Shown: positions 1 through 6,588 of the stretch, one piece after another | Position numbering within the stretch: position 1 is the stretch's first letter | Layout: every line of letters begins with the position of its first letter | Assembly (NCBI GenBank): GCA_040758595.1 | Contig: JBFLVJ010000015.1 | Span: forward strand, 1 to 32,931 | From: Bilamarchaeum sp040758595 | GTDB lineage: Archaea; Micrarchaeota; Micrarchaeia; Anstonellales; Bilamarchaeaceae | DNA: 32,931 nucleotides | Direction of reading: 5' to 3' | Notes under the pieces: generated by a model | The model's database searches: none | Told to the model about the DNA's origin: nothing | Seen by the model: only the letters and a program-made list of their open reading frames with translations | Made by a program: the position numbers and the translations under genes

Positions 1-596
1 GCGCTTTTATTTTTTGTGTGCGAGGTTTCTTCGCCCGAAACGCGAACGCGAGATCAGTTTTTGGTTTTGCGGACGCGAGCGAACGGGCTAAGAAACTGGA
101 GTTTCAACAGAATTTATGACGGACCCGACTGTGGTAAGTTCGAAGAATGACAACTGCCCTTTCTGCAAACCATTGTCTGCACCATCCTCGGTTTTTGCCT
201 CCAATCCTATATTAATAACCTCTAGCTACCTATGCGTGTATCTAAAACACAGACTTCTTCGCACAGTGTTCTTCTACATCGTGCTCATTTTATTCCTTTC
301 CCCAGCCTCCAGCACGAAAACCGCTTAATGCTCAAGCCTTCGGTTCGCTCTCCGAGCGAAAGCATTAATGCAGTTTTCGGCCTGCGGCTTGGGTCGCTGA
401 CGCTAAAGGGAATAATAATTCGCACTCGGCCAGCTCTGGCTACTAATCCTATCGAAGTTGCTCGCTTCCCACTCTCGCCCTGGAAAGAGACTTTACGGGC
501 TTCGTGTGAAGCTCGCCGGAACTTCCTTCGGTCAGGAGAGTTCCGGGGAAGGGGTATTGCGGAAATGCACCCCGAGATGGAATAAAAGGTGAGCAA
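1..596. other. Gene-free, palindrome-rich stretch
   Basis: I see no convincing protein gene here; the open frames have poor starts and no recognisable family. The stretch is instead full of inverted repeats. Positions 25-37 pair with 84-96 in 12 of 13 positions. 92-97 pairs with 100-105 and would compete with that first pairing. Further hairpins lie at 315-379, 499-512, 518-544 and 551-573. It ends at the start of a translationally coupled small-gene cassette. It could be a structured RNA, a repeat cluster, or the edge of a decayed mobile element. Confidence 0.5.
313..575 (+). ncRNA. Candidate structured RNA upstream of the cassette
   Basis: Four hairpins follow each other. The largest pairs 315-332 with 361-379 (one mismatch and one bulge) and encloses a perfect 7-bp hairpin, TTCGCTC-TCC-GAGCGAA, at 344-360. 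Next come GCTTC/GAAGC (499-512), an almost perfect 10-bp stem with a one-base bulge (518-544), and GGGGT/ACCCC (551-573). A T-rich TATA-like box (ATTTTATT, 287-294) lies about 25 nt before the first stem, as expected for an archaeal start near 313. It does not match RNase P RNA, SRP RNA or rRNA by eye. It may be a leader of the cassette mRNA rather than a free RNA. Confidence 0.35.
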
Positions 597-677
597 ATGA
601 GCGAAATACAGAAATTCGATGGATGTTGGGAAGGAGAGTGCTATAGGAACTGGGCAGAATCAGAGGTGGAAAAATGA
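597..677 (+). CDS. Small peptide (26 aa), first gene of coupled cassette
   Basis: This 26-codon frame starts at an ATG preceded by a good Shine-Dalgarno sequence (AGGTGA, 5 nt upstream). Its TGA overlaps the ATG of the four-helix-bundle gene as ATGA, so translation is probably coupled. The peptide is acidic, contains two cysteines and two tryptophans (a CWEGEC segment), and has no recognised family. The ribosome-binding site and the overlap are the only evidence that it is real. It could be a leader peptide whose role is to deliver ribosomes to the next gene. Confidence 0.45.
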   Translation: MSEIQKFDGCWEGECYRNWAESEVEK

Positions 678-1036
678 CACAGAACTTCAAGAATTTGGTC
701 GTCTATGAAGACGCCTTTAGGTTATCGAAGGACCTCTACCTCTTCTTTGAAGGGAAAAGAGCTTCGTATCGTGCAAAGGAGCAGCTGCTAGCATCGGCGT
801 CTTCTATCTGTGCTAACTTGGCGGAGATGGGTGCTTTCGAGTCAAAAGCCGCTATGAAGCAGAAAGTCATTACCTGCATAGGAGAGGCCAACGAATGCGA
901 GTTCTGGATGGACATGATGAAGGAACTCAAGGTCCTACCCCAGCGTGAGCACATCGACTTCATGGGGCGGCTAGTGAAAGTTCGTTCGATGCTGTTCAAC
1001 TTGAGAAAGACAATGAATGAAGGTGGTGATGTGTAA
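674..1036 (+). CDS. Four-helix-bundle protein (S23/bAvd-like)
   Basis: The 120-aa protein fits the four-helix-bundle family named after proteins encoded in 23S rRNA intervening sequences; the Avd accessory subunit of diversity-generating retroelements has the same fold. Visible family landmarks are an N-terminal NLVVYEDAFRLSKDLY segment, the central SSICANLAE motif, and a later GEANECEFWMDMMKEL helix. Family members are small, pentameric, basic-faced RNA- or partner-binding proteins. Molecular function is unknown outside retroelements, and no reverse transcriptase lies in this window. The gene overlaps the preceding 26-codon frame by ATGA and the following 53-codon frame by 8 nt, so it sits in a coupled operon. 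A role in binding the structured upstream RNA is a guess. Confidence 0.8.
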   Translation: MTQNFKNLVVYEDAFRLSKDLYLFFEGKRASYRAKEQLLASASSICANLAEMGAFESKAAMKQKVITCIGEANECEFWMDMMKELKVLPQREHIDFMGRLVKVRSMLFNLRKTMNEGGDV

Positions 1037-1190
1037 CGGAACTGAAATACTGAAAGAAAAAACGCTGAAGGCTGGCTTAAGCCGGTCGAAGGTATGCTGC
1101 CGACGTTGCAGGTGCGGAAACAATCTCTGCGTAGGTTTAAATGTAAAAAATCAATTAGATACTGTTCGACAGTTTGCGGGATTGATGTAA
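1029..1190 (+). CDS. Cys-rich 53-aa peptide, possible zinc knuckle
   Basis: This frame starts at an ATG overlapping the end of the four-helix-bundle gene by 8 nt and ends in TAA directly followed by the ATG of the 246-aa gene. The peptide has six cysteines, five of them clustered as CCRRCRCGNNLC at about residues 23-34, within a basic stretch. This arrangement could bind zinc or nucleic acid. No known family was recognised. Coupling on both sides supports it; its small size and lack of a strong Shine-Dalgarno sequence argue for caution. Confidence 0.45.
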   Translation: MCNGTEILKEKTLKAGLSRSKVCCRRCRCGNNLCVGLNVKNQLDTVRQFAGLM

Positions 1191-1931
1191 ATGGAAAAAA
1201 GGATAGAAGATGGTTTAGATATCGATGGAATCATCATTGGACCAGCCCCACTTATCTGCGAAAATGGAACCGTGTTCAATATCCTCCCGCCAGTTTATAC
1301 GTTTCGATTTGAGCTTGCGCGTATCCTAGCGCGGGTGAAACAGCATCAAGCCAATTCTTCGCACATAGAATATCAAGAACTTTTTATCAATTCACTCAAT
1401 AATCTGAATTCGGGGCTTTTACTCTACTTCAAAAATCGACTTCTCTTTATGCTTGCTAAAAATGATATAAAAAACGCTGATTTGAATAGCATTGCCGGAA
1501 TTATCAAAGCTTATAAAAGACACATTTCTTGTGATCTCAAGTTGCTATGTGGTCAAGAAAGTATACAACTGTTAAATGAGATAACCATAACGCGCGGTAA
1601 GAAACATCATGATAATAGTCGATATCTTCCCGACTATAAAATCGCGAGTGAGATAATAGATCCTCCCGAAAAATTAGTGGCAGTATTAGAGAAGGTCCGC
1701 TCAATAGTTACAAATTTGGATCAAGAATTGGACAGAATAAAAGAGATTTATACGATAAAAATCGATAAACGTGAAAATGAGGTAGTTGTTGAGATAATCT
1801 CCATTCCACATGCATTTGATTTAATTAGAGGTAAAATCATCAAGAAGCGGAACACTAATGGCTACGACCCGACCTGTATTTCTTATTTTTCGTTTATCAT
1901 TGGTTTGAAGAAAAAGGGTGAAACCGTATGA
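1191..1931 (+). CDS. Hypothetical protein, AT-rich, probably acquired
   Basis: The 246-aa product begins at an ATG immediately after the stop of the 53-aa frame (TAAATG), so it is read from the same message. I do not recognise the family. The N-terminal ~40 residues look beta-rich (IDGIIIGPAPLICENGTVFNI), the middle is helical with many Lys/Asn/Ile, and residues ~165-200 form a long amphipathic helix. There are no membrane segments. Base composition and codon use (AAA, ATA, TTA, AAT) are visibly more AT-rich than the GC-rich neighbours, a sign of horizontal transfer. It could be the effector of this cassette, but nothing in the sequence shows an activity. Confidence 0.65.
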   Translation: MEKRIEDGLDIDGIIIGPAPLICENGTVFNILPPVYTFRFELARILARVKQHQANSSHIEYQELFINSLNNLNSGLLLYFKNRLLFMLAKNDIKNADLNSIAGIIKAYKRHISCDLKLLCGQESIQLLNEITITRGKKHHDNSRYLPDYKIASEIIDPPEKLVAVLEKVRSIVTNLDQELDRIKEIYTIKIDKRENEVVVEIISIPHAFDLIRGKIIKKRNTNGYDPTCISYFSFIIGLKKKGETV

Positions 1932-1992
1932 AATCTGCCGAAAAACAGTTCGGAAAGCAGCAGCCGAAACCTGCTGGACTCGGAACAGAACG

Positions 1993-2033
1993 GCAGAGAA
2001 CTTCGTTCTCTGCGCCCCATGTCGGAACGACAT
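1993..2033. repeat. Two adjacent short palindromes
   Basis: GCAGAGAAC-TTC-GTTCTCTGC (1993-2013) is a perfect 9-bp stem with a 3-nt loop. ATGTCG-GAA-CGACAT (2019-2033) is a perfect 6-bp stem with a 3-nt loop, extended by C/G pairs outside. They lie just after the cassette and could end its transcript, though neither is followed by a T tract. Their 3-nt-loop design resembles the hairpin at 344-360 on the other side of the cassette. Confidence 0.6.
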
Positions 2034-2049
2034 GTGGGAACCGCAGAAC

Positions 2050-2160
2050 TCAAGACGTGAAACCCACAACACGAAACACGCAACAGGAAACTCCCTGTCC
2101 GCGCGGGCCCAATTTTACTTTTTGGCACCCTGCATCGGGCATCCTGTTTCCGGTTTCTAA
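2050..2160. repeat. Degenerate dispersed repeat, intergenic copy
   Basis: On the plus strand 2050-2090 is made of GAAAC/GAAACAC/GGAAAC words. On the minus strand 2157-2143 reads GAAACCGGAAACAGG, matching 14 of 15 positions of the repeat inside nadK (from 11982). The minus-strand frame here would encode ETGNR, the same string as in NadK. The two halves are inverted relative to each other. Confidence 0.5.
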
Positions 2161-2248
2161 GACGTTCGAGACGTTCCGGACACTGCCCCTCTTTCGCTCC
2201 TTTTTCCTTGAATTCGAAAACAATTGGTTTTGGGCCCAAACGATTGCG

Positions 2249-2257
2249 CTTTTTACC
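2249..2257 (+). promoter_or_regulatory. TATA box of the fluoride operon
   Basis: The T-rich CTTTTTACC box lies about 25 nt before the first base of the fluoride riboswitch. This spacing would place the transcript start at the 5' edge of the aptamer. Confidence 0.5.
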
Positions 2258-2278
2258 TTTTCCATGCATGGTCTATTT

Positions 2279-2334
2279 GGTGATGAAGTTCACCGAGCGC
2301 AGGCTGAACCGTCCATCGGACTGATGACTTCTAC
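2279..2334 (+). promoter_or_regulatory. Fluoride riboswitch (crcB motif)
   Basis: The segment carries the conserved elements of the crcB RNA in order: GGTGATGAAGTTCACC at the 5' end, then AACCGTCC-ATC-GGAC, then TGATG and CTTCTAC at the 3' end. The 5' AAGT segment pairs with the ACTT before CTAC, as in the known aptamer. It ends 5-10 nt before the Shine-Dalgarno AGGTGA (2339-2344) and 14 nt before the crcB ATG. Control is therefore probably at ribosome access or near the transcript start rather than by a classic bacterial terminator; that is inference. It sits directly upstream of a fluoride channel gene, which supports the call. Confidence 0.93.
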
Positions 2335-2348
2335 TTGAAGGTGAAGCT

Positions 2349-2729
2349 ATGGACAGGCTGTTGTTGGTCGGCGTAGGCGGCTCTGCGGGCGCTATCCTGC
2401 GCTACCTGATTAGCGGATGGGTGCAGGCGTACGCGACCGTGTTTCCGTTGGGGACGCTCACGGTGAATTTTTTGGGGACGCTCATCCTTGGCCTGGTGAT
2501 GTTCTCTTCTGAATACGCTGGCATGTTCGACGAGCGCACAAGGCTCTTCATGACGATAGGCGTGCTGGGCGCGTTCACGACCATGTCAACATTCGGCTAC
2601 GAATCGTTCAAATTGCTGGAGCAGAAGGAGACGGCCGCATTTGTCGTCAATGTCCTAGGCACCATGCTCCTGATGTTGCTTGCTATCTATATCTCAAAGA
2701 TGATGGTTTTGCGGATTGGAGGAGATTGA
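2349..2729 (+). CDS. crcB: Fluoride ion channel CrcB/FluC
   Basis: The 126-aa product exports fluoride across the cytoplasmic membrane as a dual-topology dimer. It has the usual family length and four hydrophobic segments. Signature features are GGSAGAILRY near the N-terminus, the pore asparagine in TVNFLGTLILG, and the GVLGAFTTMSTFGYE stretch, which carries the conserved TTFSTF-type motif as TTMSTF and holds the central Na+ site in characterised homologues. Start: ATG with AGGTGA 4 nt upstream. A fluoride riboswitch precedes it and a DUF190 gene follows after 1 nt, so all three form a fluoride-responsive operon. Confidence 0.95.
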   Translation: MDRLLLVGVGGSAGAILRYLISGWVQAYATVFPLGTLTVNFLGTLILGLVMFSSEYAGMFDERTRLFMTIGVLGAFTTMSTFGYESFKLLEQKETAAFVVNVLGTMLLMLLAIYISKMMVLRIGGD

Positions 2730-2730
2730 C

Positions 2731-3072
2731 ATGAAGAGAGAGAGCGAAGCGGTTTTACTGAGGATATTCATAGGGGAATCGGACGAACACGAGGGAAAGC
2801 CCCTCTACAGACATCTGCTGGAGCTGTTCAAGAAAGAGGGCCTCGCGGGCGCCACGGTGTTGAGGGGGATAAGCGGCTTCGGGAAAACGAGCCGTATGCA
2901 CACCACCTCTATCTTGAGGCTGTCCACAGATTTACCGATAATCATCGAAGTCGCTGACAGGAAAGAGGACATAGAGAGGGTAAAGCCCAAATTGGACGGC
3001 ATAATAAAAGAAGGATTGATCACCGAAGAGAGAGTCAGAATAATCCTCTATGAAGGAAACAAGAAACATTAG
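2731..3072 (+). CDS. DUF190 family protein (PII-like)
   Basis: A 113-aa soluble protein of the DUF190 family, which has a ferredoxin-like, PII-like fold and very often accompanies CrcB. Visible landmarks are the LLRIFIGESDEHEGKPLYRHLLE start, GLAGATVLRGISGFG, and the DLPIIIEVADRKEDIE segment. The start is taken as the ATG preceded by GGAGG 7 nt upstream; a TTG 15 nt earlier is in frame but overlaps the Shine-Dalgarno and crcB. A role in sensing or modulating the fluoride channel is inferred from gene context. Its stop codon overlaps the convergent pyrG stop. Confidence 0.9.
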   Translation: MKRESEAVLLRIFIGESDEHEGKPLYRHLLELFKKEGLAGATVLRGISGFGKTSRMHTTSILRLSTDLPIIIEVADRKEDIERVKPKLDGIIKEGLITEERVRIILYEGNKKH

Positions 3073-4706
3073 TTCCCGCCCGCGCTCTCTGAAGGGTGCT
3101 CCTTCCTCTCTTTGGCCGCCTTCATGAACTCCACGAAAATCGGGGCCGGCTCCTCCAGCCTGCTCTTGAGTTCTATGTGCGGCTGCGTCGCCACCCCGAA
3201 CGAGTCCTTCCATTCCACTATCTCCACGACGTTGTGCTTGGGGTGCACCCCTGATACGACAAGCCCCTTCTCTTCGAGCCTTTCCACATACCCGGGATTG
3301 ACCTCGTATCTGTGCCTGTGCCTCTCAGACACCATCTCCGCTTTGTACGCTTTCTGCGCTATGCTACCTTTCTTCAGCGCGGCATCATAGGCCCCCAGCC
3401 TCATGGTCCCGCCCATCTTGGATATCTGCTGCTGCTCGGGCAGGAGATCCACCACCGGGTGCGGCGTCTTCTTGTCGAATTCTGTCGAATTCGCATCCTT
3501 CATCCCGCACACATTGCGGGCATACTCCACGACCATCAGCTGCAATCCCAAGCACAAACCGAGGTAGGGCACCCTGTTTTCCCTGGCGTACTTTATCGCC
3601 TTTATCTTCCCCTCGATCCCGCGCGTCCCGAATCCGCCAGGAACGACTATGCCGTCATATCCAGAGAGCTTCTCTGCAGGATCGAAGACCTTCTCGAGTT
3701 CCGAGCCTTCTATCCATCCTATCTCGAGCCCGCAGTTGACCGCCGCAGCCCCGTGCACAAGCGCCTCCTTGACGCTCACATAGGCGTCCTTCACCGCCGT
3801 ATACTTGCCGACGATGGCTATCCTCAGCGGCTTGCCCTTGGGCTGGACTATCTGCCCCACCCGTTTCGTCCACTCCTTCAGGTCGGCGCTCTTTCCAGCA
3901 GGCAGTCCCAGCTTCTTTGCGAGCACGTCGTAGAGGCCCTGCTTCTCCAGGACAAGAGGCAATTCATACACCGTGTGCAGATGGGGGTCATCGAAGACCG
4001 CCTCCTCGGGCACATTGCAGTAGAGCGCTATCTTCTTCCTCGATTCATCGGTCAGTTTCTCGTGCTCCCTGGTGATTATGATGTGCGGCTGTATGCCAAG
4101 GCTCTGCAGCAATCGCGTCGCGTGCTGCGTCGGCTTGGTCTTCTGCTCGCCCGGGCTCAGGCTCGGGACATACGTGAGCTGGATGAATGCGGCATTGTCC
4201 TCTTCGAACGCGAGCTGGCGCATGGCCTCCACGAAATAGCCGTTCTCAAGGTCCCCGACCGTACCGCCTATCTCGATGAGCACCACGTCGGCGTCGTTGT
4301 CCTTCCCGACCCGTTTCACCCACGCTATTATCTCGTCTGTGAGGTGGGGCACTATCTGCACATCGCGGCCGAGGTACTCTCCCTTCCTCTCCTTGGTTAT
4401 CACCCTGGAGAAGAGCTTGCCTCCTGTTATCGAGCAGTCCCCTGGCAGGGATTTGTCTAGGAACCTCTCATAGGTCCCGAAATCCATATCGACTTCGGTC
4501 CCGTCGTCGAGCACAAAAACCTCGCCATGTCTGAATGGGTTCATGGTGCCGCAGTCGACGTTCAGGTAGCCGTCGAACTTTATGGGCATCACCTTGAGGC
4601 CCCGAGCCTGCAGGAGCTTGGCGATAGAAGAAGATACGATCCCTTTTCCGAGCCCGGACATTATCGAGCCGGCAATCACTATGAACTTTGTCTTTTTCTC
4701 TGGCAT
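3069..4706 (-). CDS. pyrG: CTP synthase
   Basis: CTP synthase aminates UTP to CTP with glutamine and ATP, in the cytosol. The 545-aa length is standard. The N-terminal synthetase domain (about 1-270) has a P-loop GSIMSGLGKG (13-22) and the HGEVFVLDDGTEVDMDFGTYERF block. The C-terminal class I amidotransferase domain keeps the nucleophile Cys385 in GLCLGLQ and the His510/Glu512 pair (in HIELKSR, where most enzymes have HPEFKSR). The FDGYLNVDCGTMNPFRHG segment differs from the common LDPYINVDPGTMSPYQHG and resembles versions I associate with DPANN archaea. The gene is divergent from corA across a 51-bp gap and converges on the DUF190 gene with overlapping stops. It is probably translated from a leaderless message. 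Confidence 0.97.
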   Translation of the reverse strand: MPEKKTKFIVIAGSIMSGLGKGIVSSSIAKLLQARGLKVMPIKFDGYLNVDCGTMNPFRHGEVFVLDDGTEVDMDFGTYERFLDKSLPGDCSITGGKLFSRVITKERKGEYLGRDVQIVPHLTDEIIAWVKRVGKDNDADVVLIEIGGTVGDLENGYFVEAMRQLAFEEDNAAFIQLTYVPSLSPGEQKTKPTQHATRLLQSLGIQPHIIITREHEKLTDESRKKIALYCNVPEEAVFDDPHLHTVYELPLVLEKQGLYDVLAKKLGLPAGKSADLKEWTKRVGQIVQPKGKPLRIAIVGKYTAVKDAYVSVKEALVHGAAAVNCGLEIGWIEGSELEKVFDPAEKLSGYDGIVVPGGFGTRGIEGKIKAIKYARENRVPYLGLCLGLQLMVVEYARNVCGMKDANSTEFDKKTPHPVVDLLPEQQQISKMGGTMRLGAYDAALKKGSIAQKAYKAEMVSERHRHRYEVNPGYVERLEEKGLVVSGVHPKHNVVEIVEWKDSFGVATQPHIELKSRLEEPAPIFVEFMKAAKERKEHPSESAGGN

Positions 4707-4728
4707 AGGAAGACTGTGTCGGTATCTG

Positions 4729-4737
4729 TTTTTAAAT
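4729..4737. promoter_or_regulatory. Shared bidirectional TATA box, pyrG/corA
   Basis: TTTTTAAAT, with the palindromic core TTTAAA at 4731-4736, sits at the middle of the 51-bp gap. Its centre is about 25 nt from the corA ATG and about 27 nt from the pyrG ATG. It is the only TATA-like box present, so it may drive two divergent leaderless transcripts. Confidence 0.6.
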
Positions 4738-4757
4738 CTAGCAAACGTTGCCCTACC

Positions 4758-5825
4758 ATGGCGCTGCTCAAGAAGCGTTCCAGCAAGGCCGGCCTGCCTC
4801 CAGGCACCCCGGTGCCGGTCGGGGAGCGAATCGAAGACACGAAGATATCAGTCATCGATTACACCCCTGGCAAGGTCGAGGAGAAGCCCGTGACCACGGT
4901 CGCCGAATGCCTGGCCTTCAAGGACAGGAAGAGCGTCACCTGGATAAACGTTGACGGGCTGGCGGACGTGAAGCTCCTCGAGAAGCTCGGCAGGGGATTC
5001 GGGATACACCCGCTGGTCATGGAGGACGTCCTCAACACCGACCAGCGCCCAAAGGTGGAGGAATACGCCGGCCATCTGTATCTGGTGCTGAAGATGCTCG
5101 ATTACGGCGAGAAGGAAGGCATCGTCAAATCAGAGCAGGTGAGCATCGTGCTCGGGCCGGACTTCCTGCTGTCATTCCAGGAGAGCGCAGGGGACGTGTT
5201 CGATCCAGTGCGGGACCGGATACGTGGTGCCAAGGGCCGCATCAGGAAAGAGGGCCCGGACTATCTCGCCTACACCCTCATCGACATGATAGTGGACCAC
5301 TATTTCCTCATTCTGGAGAAGCTCGGCGAGCGCATTGAGGTTCTCGAATCCGGCATAATATCGAACCCTTCCCCGAAGATGCTGCGTGAGCTGCACAAAC
5401 TCAAGCGCGAGATGATACTCTTGCGCAAATCCGTCTGGCCGCTCAGGGAGGTGATAAGCGCCCTCGAGCGCGACGGCCTCTCCAAATCAGTCCTCCTGAA
5501 GAAGAGCACGAAGATATATTTCAGGGACGTCTATGACCACTGCGTCCAGGTGATAGACAACATCGAGACCTTCCGGGAGATGCTCTCAGGCATGCTGGAC
5601 ATCTATCTCTCGAGCGTGAGCAACAAGCTCAACGAGGTGATGAAGGTGCTGACGGTCATCTCGACCATCTTCATCCCGCTCACGTTCGTCACCGGGCTCT
5701 ACGGGATGAATTTCCATTTCATGCCGGAGCTGAGCCACCCGCTCGGCTATCCGGGAGCGCTCACGCTGATGTTCCTCATGTCCCTGCTGATGCTCTTCTA
5801 TTTCAGGCGGAAAAGGTGGATATGA
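4758..5825 (+). CDS. corA: CorA-type Mg2+/Co2+ transporter
   Basis: A 355-aa inner-membrane pentameric cation channel. The long soluble N-terminal domain (about 1-285, mixed alpha/beta then long helices) is followed by two C-terminal transmembrane helices. The selectivity motif GMN lies at residues 316-318 (YGMNFHFMPEL) between them, and the C-terminus is basic (FRRKRWI), as expected. An open frame extends upstream of 4758 into the pyrG gene, but the shared TATA box supports this ATG as a leaderless start. The stop codon overlaps the next gene's ATG. Substrate (Mg2+ versus Co2+/Ni2+) cannot be told from sequence. Confidence 0.95.
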   Translation: MALLKKRSSKAGLPPGTPVPVGERIEDTKISVIDYTPGKVEEKPVTTVAECLAFKDRKSVTWINVDGLADVKLLEKLGRGFGIHPLVMEDVLNTDQRPKVEEYAGHLYLVLKMLDYGEKEGIVKSEQVSIVLGPDFLLSFQESAGDVFDPVRDRIRGAKGRIRKEGPDYLAYTLIDMIVDHYFLILEKLGERIEVLESGIISNPSPKMLRELHKLKREMILLRKSVWPLREVISALERDGLSKSVLLKKSTKIYFRDVYDHCVQVIDNIETFREMLSGMLDIYLSSVSNKLNEVMKVLTVISTIFIPLTFVTGLYGMNFHFMPELSHPLGYPGALTLMFLMSLLMLFYFRRKRWI

Positions 5826-6250
5826 TGGTCAAGAAGAAACATATCAAGTGGAGCCTATTGCTCCCCGTGATTCTAATCCTGGTAGCCGTCGCATGCATCT
5901 TTCTGTACCTGGCGTTGCCTTATCTCATGTCATTGCTAAGCCGTGATGCTTCTGTCTCCAGCGGCGCCGTAGCCTCCTCGTCCAATGGAAGCGTTTACCT
6001 CGTGCCAGCCATGGCCGAGCTCGAAACCACCTCCCAGACATTCTTGGGCCTCATGGCCATGCTCCTTATCGTGTTGGCGGGCATATCATCTCTCATCCCT
6101 ATGGTCTTGGTGAGCATCGACATCTTCCAATCGAAAAAGATACTGTTCGATAAGTTGTTCTGGTTGGTCGCGATGTGGCTCTTCCTGGGCTACCTGGCCG
6201 CCGCTGCATATTACTTCCTGGAAGTGAGGAAGCGGCCGGACGAGGTTTAG
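5822..6250 (+). CDS. Small integral membrane protein A
   Basis: A 142-aa protein with three predicted transmembrane helices (about residues 10-35, 75-98 and 111-132) and a Ser/Ala-rich external loop between the first two. Its end, KLFWLVAMWLFLGYLAAAAYYFLEVRKRPDEV, closely parallels that of the next gene. It also vaguely resembles the PLDc_N (DUF-type) membrane hairpin with conserved G-Y and YYF. Start: ATG overlapping the corA stop as ATGA, with AGGTGG just upstream; a second ATG follows at 5825. Co-expression with corA is likely, function unknown. Confidence 0.75.
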   Translation: MMVKKKHIKWSLLLPVILILVAVACIFLYLALPYLMSLLSRDASVSSGAVASSSNGSVYLVPAMAELETTSQTFLGLMAMLLIVLAGISSLIPMVLVSIDIFQSKKILFDKLFWLVAMWLFLGYLAAAAYYFLEVRKRPDEV

Positions 6251-6264
6251 CGCAAGGTGGGTGC

Positions 6265-6588
6265 ATGGAAAAGAGACATCTTTGGTGGGCGCTCTTGGTG
6301 TCTTGGATAACAGGAGCCGCGGCAGCGCTCCTCTTCATCATCTATGCCAACGCCCATCTCTCCGGAGATGCGCTGTCGGCCGTCTACTCGCTCTTACTAG
6401 TCTCTGTGCTATCCTTCGTCATCTCGGCATTCATATCATCATTGCTCTCTTTGGTAGATATCCTGCAATCGGAGATGGAACTGCGGGACAAGGTCCTCTG
6501 GTTCTCTTTGGTAGTTGTCACTGTAGGGTATCCCATCTCAGTCGCGTACTACTTCGAGAAAGTAAGGAAAAGATCAGATGCGGTTTAG
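6265..6588 (+). CDS. Small integral membrane protein B, paralogue of A
   Basis: A 107-aa protein with three hydrophobic segments. It is related to the preceding gene: both have a DI-(F/L)-QS charged stretch and end with K-x-LW, then VGYPISVAYYFEKVRKRSDAV against LGYLAAAAYYFLEVRKRPDEV. The pair therefore arose by tandem duplication. Start: ATG with AAGGTGG 4-5 nt upstream; upstream extension of the frame lies inside the previous gene. The last 15 nt overlap the convergent HTH gene. Function unknown; membership in the corA operon is inferred from spacing and strand. Confidence 0.75.
   Translation: MEKRHLWWALLVSWITGAAAALLFIIYANAHLSGDALSAVYSLLLVSVLSFVISAFISSLLSLVDILQSEMELRDKVLWFSLVVVTVGYPISVAYYFEKVRKRSDAV

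Larger units (their letters stand above)
1932..2248. other. Gene-free stretch with hairpins and dispersed repeat
   Basis: An open frame runs from 1928 to 2338 but it reads through the fluoride riboswitch, so it is not a believable gene. The stretch holds two short palindromes (1993-2013 and 2019-2033) and a degenerate repeat region (about 2050-2160). Confidence 0.55.

Noticed and set aside
116..596. Three open frames (116-328, 232-585, minus 285-596)
   Set aside because: They overlap each other and strong inverted repeats, lack good ribosome-binding sites and show no family features.
313..1190. Diversity-generating retroelement or 23S rRNA intervening sequence
   Set aside because: The four-helix-bundle protein suggested both, but there is no reverse transcriptase, no template/variable repeat pair and no 23S rRNA sequence on either side.
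1928..2338. Open frame for a 136-aa protein overlapping the 246-aa gene's stop as ATGA
   Set aside because: It runs through hairpins, degenerate repeat DNA and the whole fluoride riboswitch, so its sequence is explained by other features.
3312..4460. Long plus-strand frame inside pyrG
   Set aside because: It is a shadow of pyrG, whose protein has all CTP synthase motifs; the shadow has none.
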